Source of the DNA: Coemansia sp. RSA 1804
Taxonomy: Eukaryota; Kickxellomycota; Kickxellomycetes; Kickxellales; Kickxellaceae
NCBI GenBank assembly: GCA_027578815.1
Contig: JANBTH010000788.1
Span: forward strand, 1 to 11,313
Length of the DNA stretch: 11,313 nucleotides
Reading direction: 5' to 3'
Positions within the stretch are counted from its first letter, which is position 1. The number at the start of each line of letters is the position of its first letter. A program made the position numbers and the translations under genes. The notes under the pieces are model-generated. The model was not told where the DNA came from. It ran no database searches and worked only from the letters and a program-made list of their open reading frames with translations. Positions 1-6,091 of the stretch are shown one piece after another.

Positions 1-147
1 GATCTTGTTTACGACAACGTGCCATTTCCTTACAGTCTCGATGAGGCCAAGAAGACTCGTCTGGATCTAATGGCTGAACGCACTGCGAGTAATGAAAATG
101 CTGATGAGGAGTACTTCTCGCCGTCCTTCACCCTATGTGAGCACTAA
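1..147 (+). CDS. 3' end of an unidentified protein-coding gene (5' part outside window)
   Basis: Frame 1 is open from the window edge to a TAA at 145-147 and gives 48 residues. It begins DLVYDNVPFPYSLDEAKK and ends EEYFSPSFTLCEH. I do not recognise the family. The tail is hydrophilic, with an acidic stretch (ENADEEYF) before the terminus, and has no membrane segment or targeting signal. Codon use looks like a real gene, and the frame closes just before composition falls sharply to AT-rich, as expected at a 3' end. A GTGAGC at 137-142 resembles a 5' splice site, so the true C-terminus could lie further downstream after an intron. The plain stop is the simpler reading. Confidence 0.55.
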   Translation, partial: DLVYDNVPFPYSLDEAKKTRLDLMAERTASNENADEEYFSPSFTLCEH

Positions 148-480
148 ACAACATTTTTCTATTTAGTGCTATAGCATTTCTAATATGGTTTTGGAGTATT
201 ATTCATTGATTTCAGAACTTTTTAGTTTAATTCATTTCTGAATCTTGCAATCCTTGAATTCTAGTTAAAAGCTGCAATGGAATAACATATTTTGTCTGGT
301 TTATTCACAATCATTATCAACAATTTACGTATAGAATTCATTAACGCTTGGCTCAGTGCTTGTGGAACGTCATTTTACAATAATTTACCCCTGCTTCATT
401 ATTAACAATGTTCAGAAAAAAGCGCCTATATAAACAACCAATTTTCATGGATTCTACTTGTTTAATATTACAATTGAAAC

Positions 481-508
481 ATTGTCTCACCATGAAAATG
501 GTGACAAT
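481..508. repeat. Hairpin with GAAA tetraloop
   Basis: TCACCAT (487-493) pairs perfectly with ATGGTGA (498-504) around a GAAA loop (494-497), a GNRA-type tetraloop if transcribed. The stem continues with ATTG (481-484) against CAAT (505-508) after a two-base bulge (485-486). That gives 11 base pairs in AT-rich DNA. No function is known; it may be chance or part of a short RNA. Confidence 0.5.
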
Positions 509-815
509 ATGTCTGGATTTTAATGAAAAAGTACACGTGAGCTCAAACTTATTGACACAATAAAAATATTACGTAAATGCCAAAAACAGCCCACACGCAT
601 TAGCCAGTATAGATAACATGATACTGAAGCTTTGCAATAATTAAAACCACCTCCTTGCTATTGCGTATAGCCTGGAAAGGGTTTCCCAATACGGAAAATA
701 ACTTAAAGAGACACCTTAGTTCCTTTTGCAAGCGTAAAAGAAACAGACGTTTAAACACATCACCAGCTAGACAAAAGAATCTTATTGTAATGGTCATTGA
801 CAAGTAGCGCCACAT

Positions 816-887
816 GTAAGTCTATTTCTGTAATATACAGGCTTGCAATAGAGACTTTCGTGTTTAATAATGCTGTTTTTCTTTTAG
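816..887 (+). other. Candidate spliceosomal intron (72 nt) with no assigned gene
   Basis: The segment starts with an optimal GTAAGT (816-821) and ends with a pyrimidine run, CTGTTTTTCTTTTAG, at 887. TTTAATAATG just before it could serve as a weak branch point. Length (72 nt) is typical for fungi. The flanking frame is open on both sides and through the segment, because 72 is a multiple of three, but there is no ATG for the upstream exon: TAA lies at 788-790. It could belong to an untranslated exon or a noncoding RNA, or be chance. Confidence 0.25.
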
Positions 888-1023
888 ATATAAATGCAAA
901 CGATGGTTCTTCATGTCAATTACATCCAACTTCACCATCCCTTCTTAATGCAAGCTGCTCATCTTCAATTTCTGAACATATTCAATACATGTTGATAGTT
1001 GCTAATCACTTTTAATTTTGCCA

Positions 1024-1212
1024 ATGTGTCACTTTCTATGTCAATTTTGCGGAAGACTGGACTTTTTCCTATGTACCAATAGGCTAAGACATGAATCTTG
1101 CCAGAACGAAATACGCAACCAGTCTCTGACATGCAATAAATGTCTTAGCCAGAGATACAAGGATGTTGATCTGGGCATCGGTAAAACCACCCAAAGACTG
1201 TTTTATGTCTAG
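1024..1212 (+). CDS. Small open frame with two CxxC pairs, doubtful
   Basis: ATG at 1024 opens a 62-codon frame ending at TAG 1210-1212. The product has CQFC near its N-terminus and CNKC about 30 residues later, with further cysteines between, which is the spacing of a small zinc-binding fold. I recognise no family. It overlaps the 1082-1150 inverted repeat, which would form a hairpin in its transcript. Cysteine content may be a chance effect of local composition, and the region is otherwise AT-rich spacer. I rate it as more likely spurious than real. Confidence 0.15.
   Translation: MCHFLCQFCGRLDFFLCTNRLRHESCQNEIRNQSLTCNKCLSQRYKDVDLGIGKTTQRLFYV
1082..1150. repeat. Perfect 11-bp inverted repeat
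   Basis: GGCTAAGACAT (1082-1092) is the exact reverse complement of ATGTCTTAGCC (1140-1150), with a 47-base spacer. There is no obvious target-site duplication or further extension, so it does not look like an intact miniature transposon. It could form a stem in RNA. Confidence 0.6.
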
Positions 1213-1485
1213 CAAGGACATGGTTTATATGTATAGTTTTTTCTAGTGTCAATTTTCTTTTGGGGAGGGGGTTTATCTTTTAAGCATATCATAATGGACT
1301 CGTTTAAAATGAGAATATCTTGTCAGTTGATTACGTCGATTAAAGGCAAGAAAACAACTCTTTTACACTTCAAAAAGAAATGTGTTTGTATAAAGACTTT
1401 TTGCCGACTTTCCCATTTCTCTCCTCCCCACATCCACACATGCCACACTGCACAAACTGTGTGTGAAAAGACGAAATGACGACCC

Positions 1486-1500
1486 AAGGTTTATAAGATT
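1486..1500 (+). promoter_or_regulatory. Possible TATA element of the orphan gene
   Basis: TTTATAAGAT lies about 80 bases upstream of the chosen ATG at 1577 and is followed by a long pyrimidine run (1515-1565), a common arrangement in fungal promoters. A six-codon frame starting at ATG 1476 ends inside this element. It would matter only if transcription began further upstream. Confidence 0.3.
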
Positions 1501-1576
1501 GGGAAGGAGTGCTTCGTCTTTTCCACTTTTTTTTCTTTTTTACCGTCTTCTTAAATTTTTTTGTCATATTGAAATA

Positions 1577-2962
1577 ATGGACAACCTTCGGATTAACAAT
1601 GAATTTGCATCTATAGTAGCATCCAAAAGGGCAGAGGGGCTGGCACTGGATACAACAGCAAAGGACCGGCTAGCCATTTTGGTGTCTCCAGCCAACAACG
1701 CAGCAGGTGCTGTTCAAGTGACCTCCAACTTGAAGCTGTTTAGCTCAGGAAAGAAAAATGTAAAGATACCTGCCAAGCTTTCGTTGCAGATATGTCGCTG
1801 TGCAAACGTATTTGACGGCCTATGTGCACTGCTGGATACGCTGCAGAACCACTCTGGCGTGCTCAAACACATTGTGCAGCTAGACGTCTCTTTTGTCCCC
1901 AGCGTCAATAACAGAAGCAACACTAGTGCGGATGAAGCAAAGGCAGTGGCTGAAGAGCTGGTCAGACTACTGCCAAACGTCACTTCATATAGATGTGCTA
2001 TTGGCGTTGAGGAAAACACTGTTATGTGTGCGTTTGCTAGCTGCGTTGCAGAGAAGTATGGCCCGCAGATGTCTAGCCTGGTATGCCACTGGAAGATTCT
2101 GCACAACATGGATAGGCTTGCAAAGAAACTGGTGAATCTTGAGCATCTGGTTGTTGGCAGCAATGGTAAAACAAATGCACTGTATGATGGCACGCTTGAG
2201 CTGCCAAGGCTCAAGCGTCTAGAGATTATCGTCTGCTCCTACACCCTGTCTCTCCTTTTGGGGATTAAAAGTCCAAAAAGCATAGACAGGGTGGTTGTTT
2301 CGATTGAAGACGAAGTTCTATTTGAAATGACTGCTTTTACTCTGGACGAGGATACCAAGGATAACCTAAAGGTGTATTGCAATGAGGAAGCAGACCAAGT
2401 TTCCATGATTGTATTTGGCAACCATCTGTTAAGGAATGATGGAGTAGCTACAGATGCTACCGTGTATGTCCACAGGGAGCTTGAAAGCATCGAAGTGGAT
2501 TGGATTTCTTGGGATAACGCAACCAAGCTGGTGGTGACCTCGACAATTGGCTTTGCTGGCTTGCTAATGATTTTGGCCTACTCGCCCAAGATATATGCTA
2601 TTAGAGCAAAGAAGATAATAAAGAAGTTTGATGAAGAGATGAAGGAGCTCTTTGAGATGCTGGATGATGCGGAAATAGAGGATACTAGCATGTTAAAGAA
2701 GCTTGCTCTATCTGTCCTGAACTACAAGGGAAGCTCGCCAGCAGATCTGTGCGCAATGCTTTCCTGCAAAACAATAGATAGAGATGTTTCGCATGGGCTT
2801 TGTCTTTGGGGTGGTTGGTATATGCGGTGGTTAGACAAAGTGGGTCTGAATGACATTTACGAAATGTTCAGCGACAAGCTGATGCTCGAGGGTGTAGAGT
2901 ACCATTTCCCTAGAACCGCAAAGCAGCACACTGCCGAGCAGTCTGAGCAGCTGGAAAATTAA
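1577..2962 (+). CDS. Orphan 461-residue protein, weakly LRR/F-box-like
   Basis: I do not recognise a named family. The frame is open upstream, but 1577 is its first ATG, with A at -3 and G at +4, and it follows a CT-rich leader. The protein has no signal peptide. Residues 120-135 (DEAKAVAEELVRLLPN) followed by a cysteine/hydrophobic stretch, and residues 183-220 (LVNLEHLVVGS then LELPRLKRLEIIV), resemble degenerate leucine-rich repeat units in the style of orphan F-box-like proteins of Kickxellomycotina fungi. Residues 318-336 (VVTSTIGFAGLLMILAYSP) are hydrophobic enough for a membrane segment or buried strand. Residues 344-370 are a charged K/E helix. The C-terminal part (390-445) contains CLWGGWYMRWLDKVGL. 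Third codon positions look more AT-rich than in the next three genes. A function cannot be stated. Confidence 0.75.
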   Translation: MDNLRINNEFASIVASKRAEGLALDTTAKDRLAILVSPANNAAGAVQVTSNLKLFSSGKKNVKIPAKLSLQICRCANVFDGLCALLDTLQNHSGVLKHIVQLDVSFVPSVNNRSNTSADEAKAVAEELVRLLPNVTSYRCAIGVEENTVMCAFASCVAEKYGPQMSSLVCHWKILHNMDRLAKKLVNLEHLVVGSNGKTNALYDGTLELPRLKRLEIIVCSYTLSLLLGIKSPKSIDRVVVSIEDEVLFEMTAFTLDEDTKDNLKVYCNEEADQVSMIVFGNHLLRNDGVATDATVYVHRELESIEVDWISWDNATKLVVTSTIGFAGLLMILAYSPKIYAIRAKKIIKKFDEEMKELFEMLDDAEIEDTSMLKKLALSVLNYKGSSPADLCAMLSCKTIDRDVSHGLCLWGGWYMRWLDKVGLNDIYEMFSDKLMLEGVEYHFPRTAKQHTAEQSEQLEN

Positions 2963-2977
2963 ATAGGCTCGGCCTAT
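2963..2977 (+). repeat. Stem-loop directly after the orphan gene stop
   Basis: ATAGGC (2963-2968), loop TCG, GCCTAT (2972-2977) is a perfect 6-bp hairpin starting at the base after the TAA. It lies in the 3' UTR of the plus-strand gene within a 103-base convergent spacer. It may be chance or aid 3' end formation. Confidence 0.4.
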
Positions 2978-3065
2978 GTTCACTTTGTTTCCCTTTTTTA
3001 TAAACTGTTTTGAAGAGAGAAAATATTATCGAATATATATAGAAAGGTACGTGAGTCAGCATTAT

Positions 3066-4190
3066 CTATGCCTCGATGCCAACACACTCGGCAATGATCT
3101 TCCAGTTTGCCTGGGCTACATCGCGAGCCTTTGCCTCGTTTTCGCAGAGGATCTTTTCAATGTATCCCTGGTCACCGAGTAACCGGACTATCTCCTGGCG
3201 GATGGGCGAGAGTCCAGACACGACAGCCTCGGCGACCGCCTCCTTTAGCTGGCGATTATTGAACGAGGCCATCGACTGAGCGGCGGCGGTTGGGTGAATA
3301 TCCTTCAGCCCCGCGTAGATGGCGAGCAGATTGCTTACGCCGGGCCGCAATTCCGGGTCGTAGGAGATCTCGCGGATCGAGTCGGTCGATGCCTTCTTGA
3401 TCTTCAGGCGAATCTGGTCATCGGTGTCGGTAAGCGTAATACGCGATAGCTCTGCAGGATCGGACTTTGACATCTTGCGCTGCGGATCCTGCAGCGACAT
3501 GATCCGCATGGTCGCCGACATCATTATCTCGGGCATCACAAAGACCCTGCGCTTGTACTGCTTGTTGAAATGCATGGCCAGGTCCCGCGTAAACTCCATA
3601 TGCTGCACCTGGTCCTCTCCAACAGGCACGTGCGTGGCGTTGTAAAGAAGAACGTCGGCGGCCATCAGCACAGGGTAAGTAAATAGACCGGTTAGCAGGT
3701 TCTTTGCCGCAGCGGAGCCTACGTTAGGCATATTGATGCCATTGTCAGCAACGAGTCCGCCGTGACCGCCAGCTGCGCCGTGTTGCTGCTGCTGCTTCTT
3801 CGTGTGTTGTTGCTGGAGCTTGCTCTTCCACTGCGTCATCCGGTTCAGCCAGCCCACCGGCGTGATACACGCAAGCACCCAGCTGAGCTGCGAGTGTGCG
3901 GGCACCGCCGACTGGCGAAACAGCACGCTGTGTGCCGGATCAATCCCACACGCAACCAGCGCTGCGGCTGCCTCCACTGTGTTTCTCCGAAGACTCTCCG
4001 GATCGCGCGGAACCGTCAGGGAGTGCAGATCAACGATGCTGTAGAACAGCTCGCGAGACGTCTTTGTGGCCTTGTTCCTGTCCTCGTCCTTTTGCAGAGA
4101 AACCCAGTTCCTAATGCAGCCCAGGTAGTTGCCCAGCTGGGGTACGCCTGTCGGCTGGATGCCTGAGAAGACTCTTTTTATTGCGGCCAT
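3066..4190 (-). CDS. MSW1: Tryptophanyl-tRNA synthetase, mitochondrial type
   Basis: This is a class I aminoacyl-tRNA synthetase that charges tRNA-Trp; the bacterial/mitochondrial form serves organelle translation. The HIGH-type signature is QPTGVPQLGNYLG at residues 12-24 (the usual His is Gln). PVGWLNRMTQWKSKL follows at 111-125, GLFTYPVLMAADVLLY at 168-183, VGEDQVQHMEFTRDLA at 190-205 and KMSKSDP at 239-245. The length of 374 is close to yeast Msw1. Residues 126-160 are an added low-complexity segment (Gln/His runs, then Gly/Ala) where relatives have a short loop. The ATG at 4190-4188 is the first in frame and has G at -3 and +4. From it the protein begins MAAIKRVFSG, too short to be a clear presequence. 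The frame is open 105 codons further upstream, ending in a basic presequence-like stretch. No introns are seen. Confidence 0.95.
   Translation of the reverse strand: MAAIKRVFSGIQPTGVPQLGNYLGCIRNWVSLQKDEDRNKATKTSRELFYSIVDLHSLTVPRDPESLRRNTVEAAAALVACGIDPAHSVLFRQSAVPAHSQLSWVLACITPVGWLNRMTQWKSKLQQQHTKKQQQQHGAAGGHGGLVADNGINMPNVGSAAAKNLLTGLFTYPVLMAADVLLYNATHVPVGEDQVQHMEFTRDLAMHFNKQYKRRVFVMPEIMMSATMRIMSLQDPQRKMSKSDPAELSRITLTDTDDQIRLKIKKASTDSIREISYDPELRPGVSNLLAIYAGLKDIHPTAAAQSMASFNNRQLKEAVAEAVVSGLSPIRQEIVRLLGDQGYIEKILCENEAKARDVAQANWKIIAECVGIEA
3778..3818 (-). repeat. CAG-rich (polyglutamine) tract in the Trp-tRNA synthetase
   Basis: On the minus strand, CAG/CAA runs encode QQQHTKKQQQQH (residues 126-137), followed by Gly/Ala/His. 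The tract sits in a connecting loop of the nucleotide-binding fold. Such tracts change length between strains by slippage. Confidence 0.7.
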
Positions 4191-4505
4191 CGCTGAGAGC
4201 AATATGCTCCTTCGTATCGCGTGGAGCTTTGTGGCTGTGAAGCGCAGGTGCTTTGAGAAGAAAGGCAGAAAAATTGATAAAGACAAGAGCAAAAAAGACA
4301 AACAAGCAGTCTGTGAGCAACGAAATGGAGGTGAGGTATCAACGCTACTCAGTAAGCAAGCAAACAGCAAAAGCAAATGATCTCTTTCTCCTCTGATCAA
4401 CCTTGGAAACCTTAATCTCCAGGAAAGGGACAATAATGATCCACGCTTATCGGGATCAGCATTAGATTTATAACAGATACTATAGAGAAGAAAAAACAGG
4501 TGATG
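4191..4505 (-). promoter_or_regulatory. Cyclin 3' end / synthetase promoter-leader, open in frame
   Basis: This 315-base spacer separates the cyclin stop from the synthetase ATG. On the minus strand it is pyrimidine-rich (CTGTTTTTTCTTCTC after the cyclin stop, and CTTTATCAATTTTTCTGCC nearer the ATG). It has no stop in the frame shared by both genes, and no ATG in that frame. The 20 codons just before the synthetase ATG read HLRFTATKLHAIRRSILLSA, rich in Arg/Ser/Ala/Leu and free of acidic residues. Confidence 0.55.
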
Positions 4506-5384
4506 TTACATTGGTTGAGGCGGGAGCGGCTTGGATACATGTTGAGAGCCTCTCAAAGCAAAGGACCGTGCGCTTATCGAGTGGCCGGCAACAGCCCTTT
4601 GAGGAATGGAGGCGGCGGATAGCGCGATGGGAGGAACAGGCAGATGCTGCATTGCAGCAACCGCCTGGACAGGCGGCGGAGGCGGCAACAAGGCAGGGGC
4701 AGCAGAGCGGGTTCCCAAACGCTCGGCAATATCGTCGGCAATCTGCTTAATATCAATACCGTGCTTCCGCAGCAGGAGAGCGAGCTCGTCGGGGTCCACT
4801 ATAAGCTTGTACTTGATGACCTTTAGAAAGGCGCGCTCCATGCGGTTGATCTCAGACAGGGTCAACAGTCCGGGCGGCAAGAACTCGCACACCGAAATGG
4901 AAGCAAGCGGATACCGGTCGTCGCAGAACTTGCTGGCAACAAGCAACGCGGCCAGGAACAGCTTATGCTTGGCTCCCTCCTCCACATGCGCCTGCTTCCC
5001 CGCCACCCGTCTGTGGAACCGACTCAGGTATATGAGCGCATGGACCAGCGTGTCTGCTGATATGCGTCCGTTGATAAGCAGTGTGCGGATAAAGTAGCGA
5101 AACTCGGGAAACGGACGCGTGTCCACCGATATGTCAGGCCGCTTCAGCCGTGTCGGGGGCTTCTCGACTGCCGCAAACAGCTGCGACAGAAAGTTCACGG
5201 TGAAGTTGGTTAGTGTCTGTGGGATATGGTACAGTGTGTGTATGTTCTGTGTGCGCGCTGCCGCTGCTGCTGCTGCTGCTGCCGCTGAGGCGGATGCTAC
5301 GGCTGCTGCGGCTGCCATCGCTGAGGTCTGGTTCGCGCTGCCACCGCCAAATGCGCCAGAATTGGCGTTGGAAGCAGCTAGCAT
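4506..5384 (-). CDS. Pho85/PCL-type cyclin
   Basis: This is a regulatory subunit of a Pho85-like cyclin-dependent kinase. The cyclin box spans residues 50-205. It includes FPEFRYFIRTLLINGRISADTL, then ALIYLSRFHRR, KLFLAALLVASKFCDDRYP (141-159) and LTLSEINRMERAFLKVIKYKL (174-194), where the Lys-Phe-x-Asp-Asp and Asn-x-Met-Glu positions match PCL/Pho80 cyclins rather than mitotic cyclins. The N-terminus is Ser/Gly/Ala-rich with a run of 11 Ala (33-43, GCT/GCC repeat). The C-terminus is Pro/Ala-rich and has no recognisable domain. Start ATG is at 5384-5382; stop TAA at 4508-4506. The length of 292 is normal for the family. The PCL subtype cannot be fixed by eye. No intron is required, but a 59-nt candidate at the 3' end could change the last residues. 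It shares strand and frame with the downstream synthetase. Confidence 0.88.
   Translation of the reverse strand: MLAASNANSGAFGGGSANQTSAMAAAAAVASASAAAAAAAAAARTQNIHTLYHIPQTLTNFTVNFLSQLFAAVEKPPTRLKRPDISVDTRPFPEFRYFIRTLLINGRISADTLVHALIYLSRFHRRVAGKQAHVEEGAKHKLFLAALLVASKFCDDRYPLASISVCEFLPPGLLTLSEINRMERAFLKVIKYKLIVDPDELALLLRKHGIDIKQIADDIAERLGTRSAAPALLPPPPPVQAVAAMQHLPVPPIALSAASIPQRAVAGHSISARSFALRGSQHVSKPLPPQPM
5257..5286 (-). repeat. GCT/GCC trinucleotide run (polyalanine) in the cyclin
   Basis: Ten uninterrupted GCN-type triplets on the plus-strand reading (GCT GCC, six GCT, GCC GCT) lie over the minus-strand alanine run of the cyclin N-terminus. Six identical triplets in a row make this a slippage-prone microsatellite. 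Confidence 0.75.
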
Positions 5385-6091
5385 TTGGTGAGAGAGGAGA
5401 ACAGAAATAAGTTAAAGAATGCACGAAGCCAGAAGAGACAAGGAGAACACAAAGAAGAGAAGAAGAGAAAGGGGGGAAATGAAAGCGTTATTCCAAACTA
5501 AAAGGACAAAGGATGGAATTTTTTGGGCGTTTCCTCTTTGCGCGAAGGCACAAGCAATAACCGCAAAGGCAAAAGCGAGGGCGAAGCGAGGAAGAGATCA
5601 CGGACGCAGCCACGCAAGAGAATGCAGGCAGATGCGCACTCTTGAGAAATGGGATGGAATGGAATAGAGGTTGCTGATGCAGTGTTTTCTGCTCTAGAGG
5701 CATCTCAAGCACAGCAAGCGGCATCACGCGCATGACCCTTCGCCCCTGCTGCATGCGCCAGCACTGCCCATCATCCCCATCCTCCAAGGCGCCAATTGCG
5801 CCGTGTGCAGATGCAGCCTGAGAAAATACAATAAAAATGAAAGAACAAGCACGGGTCTTCGCAGACAGGACTATGCAGATCCGGCACTGCGCCATTGCAC
5901 AATATAGAAAGGAGGGAAAGCAAGAAACCAGCAGTAGCCGCACACGCGGACCGTTCTATTGCCGCCACAGATCCGAAAACGAAAAAAAGGTGTAACCAGA
6001 GTTATCATATAAAAGAAAAGACTAAAGAAAAACTAGGCAAGAACACTGCAGCCAAAAAAAAGGAGCAAGAAGAGGCAGCATTGGCTTTGAC
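5385..6091 (-). promoter_or_regulatory. Cyclin promoter and leader / AFG3 3' flank
   Basis: About 700 bases lie between the AFG3-like stop and the cyclin ATG. Next to the cyclin the minus strand is a long pyrimidine tract (complement of the purine run at 5428-5482), typical of a fungal leader. A 5-bp stem GGCGC/GCGCC around CAATT lies near 5788-5802. A 135-codon minus-strand frame (5488-5895) is open here but has no family resemblance. Near 6000-6070 the DNA is A-rich on the plus strand (T-rich on the minus), consistent with the 3' UTR of AFG3. I see no RNA gene. Confidence 0.5.
5488..5895 (-). CDS. Doubtful 135-codon frame in the cyclin leader
   Basis: ATG at 5895-5893 opens a frame to a stop at 5490-5488 on the cyclin strand, entirely upstream of the cyclin ATG. 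The product starts MAQCRICIVLSAKTRACSF and is rich in Cys, Leu and Arg, with no domain I recognise. It could be an upstream frame in a long cyclin leader, a small unrelated gene, or a chance result of the GC-rich patch here. I favour chance. Confidence 0.12.
   Translation of the reverse strand: MAQCRICIVLSAKTRACSFIFIVFSQAASAHGAIGALEDGDDGQCWRMQQGRRVMRVMPLAVLEMPLEQKTLHQQPLFHSIPFLKSAHLPAFSCVAASVISSSLRPRFCLCGYCLCLRAKRKRPKNSILCPFSLE

Larger units (their letters stand above)
148..1576. other. Long AT-rich intergenic region, no convincing gene
   Basis: This stretch of about 1.4 kb separates the partial first gene from the orphan gene. It is AT-rich, stops are frequent in all frames, and the short open frames lack family resemblance. 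I saw no tRNA-like or rRNA-like sequence and no recognisable transposon. Within it are a hairpin with a GAAA loop (481-508), an intron-like segment (816-887), an 11-bp inverted repeat (1082-1150) and a 62-codon frame with two CxxC pairs (1024-1212). The last 200 bases become strongly pyrimidine-rich (CT runs at 1408-1435 and 1515-1565), which is typical of a fungal promoter/leader and fits the downstream gene at 1577. Confidence 0.6.

Noticed and set aside
137..166. GTGAGC followed by ACTAAAC and TTTTTCTATTTAG, like a complete 30-nt intron at the end of the first gene
   Set aside because: Thirty bases is too short for a normal fungal intron, and splicing would only replace the last residues with two codons and a stop. 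The donor alone was kept as a possible alternative.
1463..1576. N-terminal extension of the orphan protein to 1463
   Set aside because: The extension starts at GTG, not ATG, and translates a CT-rich leader (Phe/Leu runs). The first ATG at 1577 has a good context.
5419..5667. Plus-strand frame rich in Arg/Lys/Glu opposite the cyclin leader
   Set aside because: It is the translation of the purine strand of the CT-rich cyclin leader and has no family resemblance.
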